A stretch of 61,215 nucleotides of DNA, taken from assembly GCF_009745975.1 (NCBI RefSeq), contig NZ_WHOL01000120.1:1-61215 (forward strand). The letters run 5' to 3'. A program made the translations under genes and the position numbers. This document shows positions 20,323-28,621 of the stretch, piece after piece. The notes beneath the pieces were generated by a model that did no database searches, had not been told where the DNA came from, and was given only the letters and a program-made list of their open reading frames with translations. This DNA comes from Actinokineospora pegani. Lineage in GTDB: Bacteria; Actinomycetota; Actinomycetes; Mycobacteriales; Pseudonocardiaceae. Within the stretch, counting starts at the first letter, position 1, and every line of letters starts with the position of its first letter.

Positions 20323-21020
20323 GCCGCCGCCTTCCCGCGCAGCTCCAGCGGCTTGGCCGTGCCGCGCAACAGGTAGACCAGGTCGGGACGGGCCGCGGCG
20401 ACGGCGCCGACGGTCAGGGCGGTGATGACGCCCTCGCCGATGCCGATGAGCACGTGCACGCCGAGGACCGTGGCCGCGACGGTGCCCAGGCTGAACGCCG
20501 CGTCGCCGCCGATGGCGAACTCGATGACGAAGCCGAGCGCGGCCACGACCGTGTTGACCAGGGCCGCGATGAACGAGACCGCGACCAGCCCGGCCTTGCC
20601 GCGCGCGGCGAGCCGCTTGAGCGCCAGCGCCACGCCGAACCCGGCGGCGGTGCCGATCAGGGCCATGTTGGTGATGTTCGCGCCCAGCGCCGTCAGGCCG
20701 CCGTCGGAGAACAGGAGCGCCTGCACGACGAGCACGATGGACACGCACAGCGCGCCCACCCAGGGGCCGACGAGGATGGCGGCGAGCGCGCCGCCGAGCA
20801 GGTGCCCGGAGACCCCGGCCAGGACGGGGAAGTTGAGCATCTGGGTGGCGAAGACGAACGCGGCGACCAGCCCGGCCATGGGCGCGGCGCGGTCGTCGAG
20901 GTCGGCTCTGGCCTTCACGGCGGCGATCGCGACCCCGATGACGGCGACGCCGAGGAACAGCACCGTCGTCGGGGTGTTCAGCAGACCATCGCTCATGTGC
21001 ATGGCGACCGGGGCGGTCAT
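20319..21020 (-). CDS. cbiM: Cobalt-binding membrane component CbiM
   Basis: 233 residues from the ATG at 21020, which has GGAGG four bases upstream. It is the S component that binds Co2+ (or Ni2+) in the membrane. The family signature MHMSDG is found at residues 7-12 here, and GVSGHLLGGALAA supplies the second conserved histidine. In well-studied CbiM/NikM proteins the metal is bound by the free N-terminal Met-His. An internal ATG at 21002 would give MHMSDG directly, or the leader may be removed. The first gene of cbiMNQO. Nickel is an alternative substrate. Confidence 0.9.
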   Translation of the reverse strand: MTAPVAMHMSDGLLNTPTTVLFLGVAVIGVAIAAVKARADLDDRAAPMAGLVAAFVFATQMLNFPVLAGVSGHLLGGALAAILVGPWVGALCVSIVLVVQALLFSDGGLTALGANITNMALIGTAAGFGVALALKRLAARGKAGLVAVSFIAALVNTVVAALGFVIEFAIGGDAAFSLGTVAATVLGVHVLIGIGEGVITALTVGAVAAARPDLVYLLRGTAKPLELRGKAAA

Positions 21021-21059
21021 GGCACCTCCGAGCAGGGCGGATCGGAACCAGGTGAGCCT

Positions 21060-21069
21060 ATTGCGCAAT
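21060..21069. promoter_or_regulatory. Perfect palindrome in the cbiM leader
   Basis: ATTGCGCAAT, a 10 bp perfect palindrome about 40 bp upstream of cbiM in an otherwise unstructured leader. It could be a metal-regulator operator. No cobalamin riboswitch box was recognised here. Confidence 0.35.
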
Positions 21070-21280
21070 CGGTTTTAACGCCATCGGGTGGCAACTGCAC
21101 ACAGAGTGCGACCAGTCACGGCTGGTTCAGCGTGCTCGGGTGCCCGGCGCGGCGGCTTCGGGTGTCGCCGAGTCGAGCTGTTCGGGGCCGGTGGCCGGTG
21201 GGTGCTCGCCGCGCGATGGTCACGAACGAAGCACGCCCCGATCGGGTGATGAGCAAATCGGCGATCGGATACTACAGTCC

Positions 21281-22390
21281 GTGCTCGTGCTGTCACAAGA
21301 ATCCGTGGACGCCTTGCGCCACGAGGGCGACCCGCTCGCCGACGCCGTGATCGAGGACCTGGTGTCCTCCGGGGCGATCGGCGAGGTCAACGCGGTGCTG
21401 ACGGAGTTCCGCGGCAACGCCCAGCCGATCCCCGAGAACCTGCCCGCGCGCGTGCGCCAGTACTTGATCGACACTGACGTGCCCCCCGCCTGGATGGACC
21501 CTGAACGGGTGGCTGGGGCGCGGGAGTTCTTCGTCGACGACGGCGCGCACGTGGCGTCGGTGCTGTCCTACGGGTCGATGGTCGAGTGCTACGCCCAGGT
21601 GGTCCCGGCGAAGGTCCTCACCGCCACCCACCGCCTCAACCAGCCGCACCGGCGCCTGGCCGAGACCTCGCAGTTCGTGCTGAACATGATGGCCGACGAC
21701 CCGTTCGGCGACCGCGGCGCGTTCGTGCCGACCATCCAGAAGACCCGGCTCATCCACGCGGCCGTGCGCCACCTGGTCACCGGGTCGCCGGACTGGGACC
21801 CGGCGGACGGGGTGCCGGTGTGCCAGCGCGACCTGCTGGGCGCGCTGCTGATCTTCTCGGTGCGGGTCGTGCACGGGATGCGCCGCATCGGTGTGTCGGT
21901 CACCGACGCGGAGGCCGAGGACTACTGGCACGTGTGGCGGGTCGCCGGGGCGATGCTGGGCATCCGCGAGGACGTGCTCCCGTGGTCGTTCGCCGAGGCC
22001 GACGCGCTGAACCGCGCGATGCTCGACCCGTACTTCGCGCCGTCGCCGGAGGGCACGGCGCTGACCGGGGAGATCTTGGCCCTGTACCAGGACTTCGTGC
22101 CGGGGAAGGTGTTCGACGGGGTGGTGCCCGCGATGGTCCGGCAGACGATCGGGCACGAGGTCGCCGACATGGTGGGGGTGCCGCGGTCGCCGGGGTGGGG
22201 GCGCGTGGTCGGCGGCGGGGCGCGGGTGATGCGGGCGTTGGAACGGGTTGAGGACAACAACAAGGCCGCGCGGGTCGTGCTGGACAAGGCGGGTGGGCTG
22301 TTGGTGAAGGTGAGCGCGCGGGTGCTGACGGGTGGCCGGTCCGCGCCGTTGGACATCCCCGCGGGGCTGCGGGGCTGTCCGATGAGCTGA
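21281..22390 (+). CDS. DUF2236/MpaB-Lcp family oxygenase-like protein
   Basis: About 369 residues. It matches the DUF2236 family, which includes latex-clearing protein (a b-type haem rubber oxygenase) and MpaB. The family motif Q-x2-R-x2-H-x3-R is at Q153, R156, H159 and R163 (QKTRLIHAAVRHL), the histidine being the expected haem ligand. Typical segments SYGSMVECY and GMRRIGVSVTDAEAEDYWHVW are present. There is no signal peptide. A GATACT-like -10 (21267-21272) lies so close to GTG 21281 that a leaderless mRNA is plausible; GTG 21287 is an alternative start. The substrate is unknown. Confidence 0.8.
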   Translation: MLVLSQESVDALRHEGDPLADAVIEDLVSSGAIGEVNAVLTEFRGNAQPIPENLPARVRQYLIDTDVPPAWMDPERVAGAREFFVDDGAHVASVLSYGSMVECYAQVVPAKVLTATHRLNQPHRRLAETSQFVLNMMADDPFGDRGAFVPTIQKTRLIHAAVRHLVTGSPDWDPADGVPVCQRDLLGALLIFSVRVVHGMRRIGVSVTDAEAEDYWHVWRVAGAMLGIREDVLPWSFAEADALNRAMLDPYFAPSPEGTALTGEILALYQDFVPGKVFDGVVPAMVRQTIGHEVADMVGVPRSPGWGRVVGGGARVMRALERVEDNNKAARVVLDKAGGLLVKVSARVLTGGRSAPLDIPAGLRGCPMS

Positions 22391-22412
22391 GCCCGCGCGG
22401 GGCTTGCCCGCC

Positions 22413-22444
22413 CCGTCCGGTGCGGTGGTCGTCGGACCGGACGG
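22413..22444. terminator. Bidirectional hairpin between convergent genes
   Basis: 9 bp stem CCGTCCGGT/ACCGGACGG around a 14-base loop, 22 bp past the oxygenase stop and 12 bp past the alcohol dehydrogenase stop. Confidence 0.6.
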
Positions 22445-22456
22445 TGCGGAGCGGGC

Positions 22457-23536
22457 CTAGAAGCGGATGAGGGTGCGCCCGCCCTTGCCCTGGCGCATGT
22501 CCTCGAAGGCGGCCTCGACGCCGGTGAGGTCGGTGGTGTTGGTGACCAGGGCGGAGACGTCGAGCTTGCCCTCGGCGGCCAGGGCGAGCAGGCGGGGGAC
22601 GTCGACGTCGGGGTCGGTGGAGCCGAAGAGGCAGCCGGTGAGGGTGCGGCCCTGCCAGTAGAGCTCCAGGGCGCTGAACTCGACCATGGCCTTGGCGCTG
22701 CCCACGCCCACCACGACGACGTGGCCGCCGCGGCGGCTGGCGGACCAGGCGGCGCGGATGGTGGCGGGGATGCCGACGCACTCGAAGGCGACGTCGGCGC
22801 CGCGGCCGCCGGTGAGCTTGCGGATGGCCTTGGTGGTCGTGTCGTCGGAGACGAGGAAGTGGGTGGCGCCCTGGGCGCGGGCCAGCTCCTCCTTCTCCGC
22901 GTGCACGTCGACGGCGATGATCGGGGAGGCCCCGGCGATGCGCGCGGCCTGCAGCACCGACAGGCCGATGCCGCCGACGCCGACCACCAGGACGGCCTGG
23001 CCCGGCTGGACCTTGGCGGTGTTGAACACCGCGCCGACGCCGGTCAGCACCGCGCAGCCGAGCACGGCGGCCTGCTCCAGCGGGACGTCCGCGGGGATCG
23101 GGACCGCGCCGTTCTCCGGGACGATGGTCTCCTCGGCGAACGCGCCCGCGCCCAGGCCGGGGTAGAGGTCGGTGCCGTCGGCGAGCGTGCCGTGCGGGAC
23201 GCCTGCGGCGTCGGAGTTGTGCGCGCACAGCCAGGGCTCGCCGTTGTCGCAGAACCAGCACTCCCGGCACGGCGGCGCCCAGTTGAGCAGCACGTGGTCG
23301 CCGACCGCGACCTTGGTGACCCCCTCGCCGATGGCCGTGACCACCCCGGCGCCCTCGTGGCCCAGCACCGCGGGCACCGGCTGGCGCAGCGTGCCGTTCG
23401 ACAGCGACAGGTCCGAGTGGCACACCCCCGCCGCCGCGACCCGCACCCGCACCCGGCCGGGGCCGGGCTCCGGCAGGACGATGTCGACGACCTCCATCGG
23501 CTTGCCCTGCTCGGACAGAACGGCTGCCCTGACCAT
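22457..23536 (-). CDS. Zinc-dependent alcohol dehydrogenase
   Basis: 359 residues, medium-chain dehydrogenase/reductase. C39, H60 and E61 (GVCHSD, LGHEGAG) belong to the catalytic zinc site. C90, C93, C96 and C104 hold the structural zinc. The NAD-binding motif is VGVGGIGLSVLQA. It most resembles NDMA-dependent or class III-like alcohol dehydrogenases of actinobacteria; the physiological substrate could be an alcohol or a thiol adduct. The ATG is preceded by GAGGAG. It is followed on the same strand by no close partner, being separated from the acyl-CoA dehydrogenases by 226 bp. Confidence 0.9.
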   Translation of the reverse strand: MVRAAVLSEQGKPMEVVDIVLPEPGPGRVRVRVAAAGVCHSDLSLSNGTLRQPVPAVLGHEGAGVVTAIGEGVTKVAVGDHVLLNWAPPCRECWFCDNGEPWLCAHNSDAAGVPHGTLADGTDLYPGLGAGAFAEETIVPENGAVPIPADVPLEQAAVLGCAVLTGVGAVFNTAKVQPGQAVLVVGVGGIGLSVLQAARIAGASPIIAVDVHAEKEELARAQGATHFLVSDDTTTKAIRKLTGGRGADVAFECVGIPATIRAAWSASRRGGHVVVVGVGSAKAMVEFSALELYWQGRTLTGCLFGSTDPDVDVPRLLALAAEGKLDVSALVTNTTDLTGVEAAFEDMRQGKGGRTLIRF

Positions 23537-23561
23537 GTCACTCCTCGGTGTCGCGCGGGCC

Positions 23562-23649
23562 TGTGGACAACCTCGGTCCGGGCCCGGCTCGGTGTCGGTG
23601 GCCTGCGATAACGTTGAAATCAGGGGTCCCCTTCGCGGCCTGTGGACAA
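23562..23649. other. Pair of DnaA-box-like nonamers
   Basis: TGTGGACAA occurs at 23562-23570 and 23641-23649, the complement of TTGTCCACA, which is the preferred DnaA box in Streptomyces. A third copy is at 18140-18148. All three are intergenic. No oriC-like cluster or dnaA/dnaN gene is present, so they are more likely scattered DnaA titration or regulatory sites. Confidence 0.5.
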
Positions 23650-23762
23650 CGGGGCGCGGCGGGGCGGTGCTGGTCGTACTCTGGCGGGTTGGCGGTGCGG
23701 CGGGGGTAAGGCAGGCGCCGCCGCCCGCCGAGTCGGGGACGGTGCCGGGTGGGCGGTGGGGC

Positions 23763-24947
23763 TCAGCCGAGCGTGCCGGAGACGCTGGCGTGGCCCTTGA
23801 GGATGTTGCGGGCGATGGTGCGGCGCTGGATCTCGTCGGTGCCCTCGTAGATGCGCAGCAGCCGCAGCTCGCGGTACCAGCGCTCGACGGGCAGCTCCCG
23901 CGTGTACCCCATGCCGCCGTGGATCTGCAGCACCCGGTCGACGATCTCGTTGGCCTTGACGCCGCCGTAGAGCTTGGCGATCGACTGCCAGTGGCGGGAG
24001 TCCTGGCCCTGGTCGACGACCCAGGCGGCGTGCAGGACCAGCCAGCGCAGGGCCTCGATCTCCACCGCGGAGTCGGCGATCATCCACTGGATGGCCTGGC
24101 GGTTGGCGATGGGCTCGCCGAAGGTGACCCGGGTGTTGGCCTGCTCGACGGCCATCTCGATGAGGCGTTCGCAGGCGCCGAGGGCGCGGGCGGGGAGCAT
24201 GTAGCGGCCGCGGCCGATCCACTTCATGGCCAGGCCGAAGCCGTTGCCGACCTCGCCGAGGATGTTCTCCTTCGGGACGCGGACGTCCTCGAAGACCAGG
24301 GCGGCGGGGCCCCACTCCCCCATGGTGTCGATGTACTCGCTGCGCCAACCCTGGTCGCGGTCGACGAGGAAGCAAGTGACCGACTGGTCAGTATGCCTTT
24401 TGCTGTGCTTGTCCTTGTCGGTCACCGCGAAGACCATCGTGAAGTCGGCCTCGTTGCCGCCGGTGATGAAGGTCTTCTCACCGTTGATGATCCAGTCGGT
24501 GCCGTCCTGGCGGGCGGAGGTGCGGATGTTGCGCGCGTCGGACCCGGCGCCGGGCTCGGTGATGGCGAAGCAGGACTTGCGCTCGCCGGACAGCGTCGGG
24601 AGCAGGTAGCGCTGCTTCTGCTCGTCGTTGGCGTAGTAGAGGATGTTGTCGGCGTGGCCGCCGAAGCGGAACTGCACGAAGGAGCGGCCCAGCTCGGCCT
24701 CCAGCAGCGCCGACATCACCGCGCCCAACCCCATGCCGCCGTAGTCCTCCGGCGTCTGCACGCCCCAGAACCCGGACGCCTTCGCCTTGTCCTGCAGCTC
24801 CTTGAGCACGTCGGCGGTGAGGCCGGGCTGGTTGGCCCGCTCGCGGCGCAGGACCTCCTGCTCCAGCGGGATGATCTCCTTGCGGACGAAGGTGCGGACC
24901 CAGTCGCGGACCTGCTTCTCCTCGTCGCTGAGCGAGAAATCAACCAT
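23763..24947 (-). CDS. Acyl-CoA dehydrogenase
   Basis: 394 residues, full-length ACAD fold. It oxidises acyl-CoA to trans-2-enoyl-CoA with FAD. The FAD/substrate motif CFAITEPGAGSDA and the catalytic base E368 in RIYEGTDEIQRR are both present, the base being in the medium/short-chain position. It lies 33 bp downstream of a second acyl-CoA dehydrogenase on the same strand; a TetR gene is divergent to the pair, which suggests local control. The chain-length preference cannot be read from the sequence. Confidence 0.92.
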   Translation of the reverse strand: MVDFSLSDEEKQVRDWVRTFVRKEIIPLEQEVLRRERANQPGLTADVLKELQDKAKASGFWGVQTPEDYGGMGLGAVMSALLEAELGRSFVQFRFGGHADNILYYANDEQKQRYLLPTLSGERKSCFAITEPGAGSDARNIRTSARQDGTDWIINGEKTFITGGNEADFTMVFAVTDKDKHSKRHTDQSVTCFLVDRDQGWRSEYIDTMGEWGPAALVFEDVRVPKENILGEVGNGFGLAMKWIGRGRYMLPARALGACERLIEMAVEQANTRVTFGEPIANRQAIQWMIADSAVEIEALRWLVLHAAWVVDQGQDSRHWQSIAKLYGGVKANEIVDRVLQIHGGMGYTRELPVERWYRELRLLRIYEGTDEIQRRTIARNILKGHASVSGTLG

Positions 24948-24980
24948 GACGTCCCCTCCTCTTGCTCTAGGCCGAACCTG

Positions 24981-26132
24981 TCACACAAAGGCGTTGATGC
25001 CGGTCAGCGCGCGACCGATCAGCAGCTTCTGGATCTGGGTGGTGCCCTCGTAGAGGGTCATCACGCGGGCGTCGCGCAGGTACTTCGCGACCGGGTACTC
25101 GTCGAGGTAGCCGTAGCCGCCGAAGACCTGGATGGCCAGGTTGGCCGCGGCGACGGCGTTCTCGCTGGCGTGCAGCTTGGCCATCGACGCGGCGGTGCCG
25201 AACGGCAGGCCGCGCTCGATCAGGTCGGCCACCCGCCACACCAGCAGCCGGGCGGCCTCGGTGTTGACCGCCATGTCGGCGAGCATCTCCTGCACGAGCT
25301 GGTACGAGGCGATGGGCTTGCCGAACTGCAGGCGCTCCTTGGCGTACTGCACGCTGGCCTGCAACGCGCCGTTGGCCAGGCCGACGCAGCCCGCGGCGAC
25401 CGACATGCGGCCCTTGTCCAGCGCGCTCATCGCGATCTTGAAGCCGACGCCCTCGTCGCCGAGGCGGGCCGAGGCGGGCACGCGCACGCCGTCGAGGACC
25501 AGCTCGCCGGTCGACTGGCCGCGCAGGCCGAGCTTGCCCTTGATCTCGCGGTGCTCGAAGCCGGGGGCGTCGGTGGGCACCAGGAAGGCGCTGACGCCCT
25601 TGGGGCCGGGGCCGCCGGTGCGGGCGAAGACCAGGGACACGTCGGCCCAAGTGCCGTTGGTGATGAACATCTTCGAGCCGGTGATGACGTAGTCGTCGCC
25701 CTCGCGCACCGCCCGGGTGGACAGGTTGGCCGCGTCGGAGCCGGTGTCGGGCTCGGTGAGGCCGAAGCAGGCCAGCGACTCGCCGGAGCAGATACGCGGC
25801 AGCCAGTGCCGCTTCTGCTCCTCGCTGCCCCACTTGTGGATGGACTTGCCGACCAGGCCGAGCGAGACGCTGACGATGCCGCGGATGGCCGAGTCGCCGC
25901 GGCCGAGCTCCTCCATCATCAGGCAGTAGCTGAGGTTGTCGCCGCCGGAGCCGCCGTACTCCTCGGGGATGGTCATACCGAGGAAGCCGACCGCGCCCAG
26001 CTTGGCCACGATCCCCCGGTCGACCTGCTCGCGGCGGTCCCACTCCCGCGAGTTCGGCACCACCTCGCGGTCGATGAAGTCCCGGGCGAGGTCCCAGAGC
26101 GCCTGCTGCTCGTCGGAGAGGGACAGGTCCAC
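24981..26132 (-). CDS. Acyl-CoA dehydrogenase
   Basis: 383 residues. Motifs CFGLTEPDTGSDAAN and the catalytic E362 in TLYEGTTQIQK identify a short/medium-chain type acyl-CoA dehydrogenase. The GTG start at 26132 has GGGAG five bases upstream; the frame is open a few codons further to a TTG. First gene of a two-gene unit, divergent from the TetR gene 101 bp away. An inverted ATAC-N8-GTAT (26154-26169) in that gap is a candidate operator. Confidence 0.92.
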   Translation of the reverse strand: MDLSLSDEQQALWDLARDFIDREVVPNSREWDRREQVDRGIVAKLGAVGFLGMTIPEEYGGSGGDNLSYCLMMEELGRGDSAIRGIVSVSLGLVGKSIHKWGSEEQKRHWLPRICSGESLACFGLTEPDTGSDAANLSTRAVREGDDYVITGSKMFITNGTWADVSLVFARTGGPGPKGVSAFLVPTDAPGFEHREIKGKLGLRGQSTGELVLDGVRVPASARLGDEGVGFKIAMSALDKGRMSVAAGCVGLANGALQASVQYAKERLQFGKPIASYQLVQEMLADMAVNTEAARLLVWRVADLIERGLPFGTAASMAKLHASENAVAAANLAIQVFGGYGYLDEYPVAKYLRDARVMTLYEGTTQIQKLLIGRALTGINAFV

Positions 26133-26233
26133 GGCGTCTCCCGTCAGCAAACCATACAGTGTTAGGTATTCTCAGGATAGGATGCCCGCAACCCCGGGGC
26201 AACAGGGCGCGGGCGTGACCCGGGAGACACGAA

Positions 26234-26860
26234 GTGCCACGTCCGTCGACACCGCTGCTCAGCCGCGAGCGCATCCGGGCGCACGCCCTCGCGCTGGTGG
26301 ACGGGCACGGCCTCGACGCCCTGTCGATGCGGCGGCTCGCGGCGGGCCTCGGCGTCCAGGCGGCGTCGCTGTACAGCCATTACCGCACGAAGGACGAGTT
26401 GCTGCAGGACGTGGCGGACGCGGTCATGTCCGATGTGGACGTATCGGACTTCGACGGCCCGGACTGGCAGACGGGCCTGCGCACCTGGGCCCGCTCCTAC
26501 CGGGCGGCGATGGCCGCGCACCCCAACCTGGTGCCCGTGCTCGCCGCCGGACCCGCCCGCCGGGAGACGGCGCTGCAGCGCGCCGACGCCGTGCACGGCG
26601 GCCTGGTCCGCGCGGGCTGGCCGCCGCGCTACGCCACGCTGATCGGGGCGTCCACCAAGTACCTGGTGCTGGGGGCGGCGATGTCGTCGTTCTCCCGCGG
26701 CTTCGAGGACGACGTGCAGGTGTACGTGGACCGCTACCCGCACCTCAACCAGGCTCACCTGCTGCGCGAGAACGCCGACGCGATCGACGCGGAGAGCTTC
26801 GAGCTGGCGCTGGAGGCGTTCGTCGCCGGGCTGGTCGCGCTGCGCGCCAGGGTCGCCTGA
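26234..26860 (+). CDS. TetR-family regulator
   Basis: 208 residues. An N-terminal TetR helix-turn-helix (residues ~10-55, SMRRLAAGLGVQAASLYSHY) precedes a ligand-binding domain related to the C-terminal domain of tetracycline-repressor-like proteins. GTG start with GGAG seven bases upstream. It is divergent from the two acyl-CoA dehydrogenases and probably represses them in response to an acyl-CoA or xenobiotic (inference). Its last ~106 bp overlap the 3' end of the convergent transporter gene. Confidence 0.88.
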   Translation: MPRPSTPLLSRERIRAHALALVDGHGLDALSMRRLAAGLGVQAASLYSHYRTKDELLQDVADAVMSDVDVSDFDGPDWQTGLRTWARSYRAAMAAHPNLVPVLAAGPARRETALQRADAVHGGLVRAGWPPRYATLIGASTKYLVLGAAMSSFSRGFEDDVQVYVDRYPHLNQAHLLRENADAIDAESFELALEAFVAGLVALRARVA

Positions 26861-27735
26861 CCCCGCCGGGCCCCGACCTGGGTCAGCGCCACCCCCGCCA
26901 GCACCGCCGCCACCCCGGCCCACTGCGCCGCGCCCAGCCGCTCCCCCAGCACCAACGCCGCCAGGACCCCGCCCACGACGACCTCCAGCGCCGCCACCGA
27001 ACTGGCCGCCGTCGGCGCGAGCCCGCGCTGCGCGACGACCCCGAGCAGCACCGCCAACGCCAGGCCGACCAGCCCCGCGTAGAGGACCAGCGCCCACACC
27101 GGCACCCCGTCGACGACGTCGGCGAGCACCGCGACCGGGAACGGCCGCACCACGAGCAGGGCCACCGCCCCGCAGGACGCGCCCCACATCGCGAGCACCA
27201 GCGGGTCGTGGTCGCGCAAACCCCGCTCCGCCAACAGGAACCGGCCCGCCATGGTCACCGCGGCGAGGAGCCCGAACAGCACGCCCACCGCGTCCAGCGG
27301 CCCCGTTCCCGTGCCGCCGACCAGCGCCACGCCGACCAGCAGCACGCCGGTGCCCGCCCACAGCGCGCCCGGGGCCGGGCTCCCGCGCGCGAACCGGACC
27401 CACAGCGCCACCAGCACCGGGGCCAGGTACTCCAGCAGCAGCGCGACCCCGACCGGCAGCCGCCCCAGTGCCACCACGTACACGACCTGGTTCACCGCGA
27501 TGGTCACCACACCGTAGGCGGCGATCAGCGGCCACTGCGCCCTGGGCACCCGCAACCGCCGCCGCAGCGCCACAGCGGCGATCGACAGCGCCAGCGCGCC
27601 CAGCACGACCCGGGCCTGGATGACGTTGACCGGCGACAGCGCGGTCGATCCCAGCATCTTCAGGGCGGGCGCGGCGCTGCCCATCGCCACAGCGCCCAGC
27701 ACGCCTGCCAGCAGGGCGGAAGTCGGTTTCGGCAC
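26755..27735 (-). CDS. DMT-superfamily (EamA) exporter
   Basis: 326 residues with ten hydrophobic helices and two EamA repeats, typical of drug/metabolite or amino-acid exporters. The last ~35 residues, Ser/Ala-rich (RSATSPATNASSASSKLSAS), are antisense to the TetR gene and probably an unimportant tail. GTG start at 27735. A divergent Lrp-family regulator starts 69 bp away, a common arrangement for amino-acid exporters, so amino-acid efflux is the likely role (inference). Confidence 0.85.
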   Translation of the reverse strand: MPKPTSALLAGVLGAVAMGSAAPALKMLGSTALSPVNVIQARVVLGALALSIAAVALRRRLRVPRAQWPLIAAYGVVTIAVNQVVYVVALGRLPVGVALLLEYLAPVLVALWVRFARGSPAPGALWAGTGVLLVGVALVGGTGTGPLDAVGVLFGLLAAVTMAGRFLLAERGLRDHDPLVLAMWGASCGAVALLVVRPFPVAVLADVVDGVPVWALVLYAGLVGLALAVLLGVVAQRGLAPTAASSVAALEVVVGGVLAALVLGERLGAAQWAGVAAVLAGVALTQVGARRGQATLARSATSPATNASSASSKLSASIASAFSRSR

Positions 27736-27804
27736 GGTGAGAACGCTAGCCAGGTCACGCGCAACGCGATTGAGAGTTCACCGCCCGCGGCGCAACAATG
27801 TCGC

Positions 27805-28281
27805 GTGCCCAGACCCGAGCTCGACGACCTCGACCACGCCCTCCTCGGCCTGTTGCAGCGCGACAGCGCGCGCACGCTCGCGGCGCTCGGCGACCAGGTG
27901 GGCCTGTCCCCCAGCGCCGTGCAGCGGCGGATCGAGCGCTTCCGCGAGACCGGACTCGTCGACCGGACGGTCGCCGTGCTCGACGCCAAGCGGGCCGGGG
28001 CGCTGCTGGCGGTGTGCCTGGCGACGCTGGACCGGGAGTCGCGCGCGGAGCACGAGCGGTTCCGCGCGCACGTGCTGGCCAGTCCGCACGTGCAGCAGCT
28101 CTACAACGTCACCGGCGACTGGGACTACGTCGTGGTGCTGGCGACGACCGGCGTCGAGGAGCACCGCGTGGTGGCCGACGCGGTCCTCAAGGACGCGCCC
28201 AACCTGCGCCGCTACTCGACGATGCTCGTGCTCGACCCGGTGCGCGCCACCCTGGACCTGCCCACCCGGCCCGCGCCGTGA
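27805..28281 (+). CDS. Lrp/AsnC-family regulator
   Basis: 158 residues. An N-terminal helix-turn-helix (LDHALLGLLQRDSARTLAAL, VGLSPSAVQRRIERF) is followed by the ligand-binding RAM domain (HVQQLYNVTGDWDYVVVLAT). Proteins of this family sense amino acids. The divergent EamA exporter is the obvious target. The heptamer GCGCAAC repeats at 27759-27765 and 27790-27796, 31 bp (three helical turns) apart in the promoter gap. The 3' end overlaps the convergent GNAT gene by 70 bp. Confidence 0.9.
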   Translation: MPRPELDDLDHALLGLLQRDSARTLAALGDQVGLSPSAVQRRIERFRETGLVDRTVAVLDAKRAGALLAVCLATLDRESRAEHERFRAHVLASPHVQQLYNVTGDWDYVVVLATTGVEEHRVVADAVLKDAPNLRRYSTMLVLDPVRATLDLPTRPAP

Positions 28282-28619
28282 CGCTTGCGCTGGATGAGCC
28301 AGTCGATCGCCTCGTCGATCTGCACGCCGTTCGGGCCCGCGGCGAACCGGCAGTCGGGGTACCGCTCGATCATCCGCGACAGCAGCTCGACGCCGAACCC
28401 CTTGCCCTGCCACGGGATCAGGACGCGCAGGCAGACGAGTTCGACGCGGGCGGCGTCGGCGTCGTGGTGGAACGAGGCGGTGGCCACCTTGTCGGTGCCG
28501 CGCCACAGGTCGAGGTGGGTGGCGCTGTCGCCGGGCACGAGGTCGACCCGGCACGACGGGTGCGGGTGCGGCAGTTCGGACCGCACGTCGGAGGCGAGGT
28601 CCTGCAGCAGGGAAGGCAT
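28212..28619 (-). CDS. GNAT-like acetyltransferase
   Basis: 135 residues. The segment VLIPWQGKGFGVELLSRMIE matches the acetyl-CoA-binding Q/R-x2-G-x-G/A loop of GNAT proteins, and beta-strands precede it. Similar small proteins are found near Cvn operons or stand alone; the substrate is unknown. The last 70 bp, encoding a Arg/Ser-rich tail, are antisense to the Lrp gene end. The stop of the cvnD-like gene is only 2 bp downstream... in order, cvnD ends at 28622 just before this gene starts at 28619, so it may be a fifth gene of the conservon operon. Confidence 0.7.
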   Translation of the reverse strand: MPSLLQDLASDVRSELPHPHPSCRVDLVPGDSATHLDLWRGTDKVATASFHHDADAARVELVCLRVLIPWQGKGFGVELLSRMIERYPDCRFAAGPNGVQIDEAIDWLIQRKRHGAGRVGRSRVARTGSSTSIVE

Positions 28620-28621
28620 GA

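Noticed and set aside
21021-21280. Cobalamin riboswitch upstream of cbiM
   Set aside because: I looked for the B12 box and the conserved G-C-C-A-C-T element on the minus strand and found neither.
23562-23649. Origin of replication
   Set aside because: Only two or three DnaA-like nonamers, no A/T-rich unwinding zone, no dnaA or dnaN.
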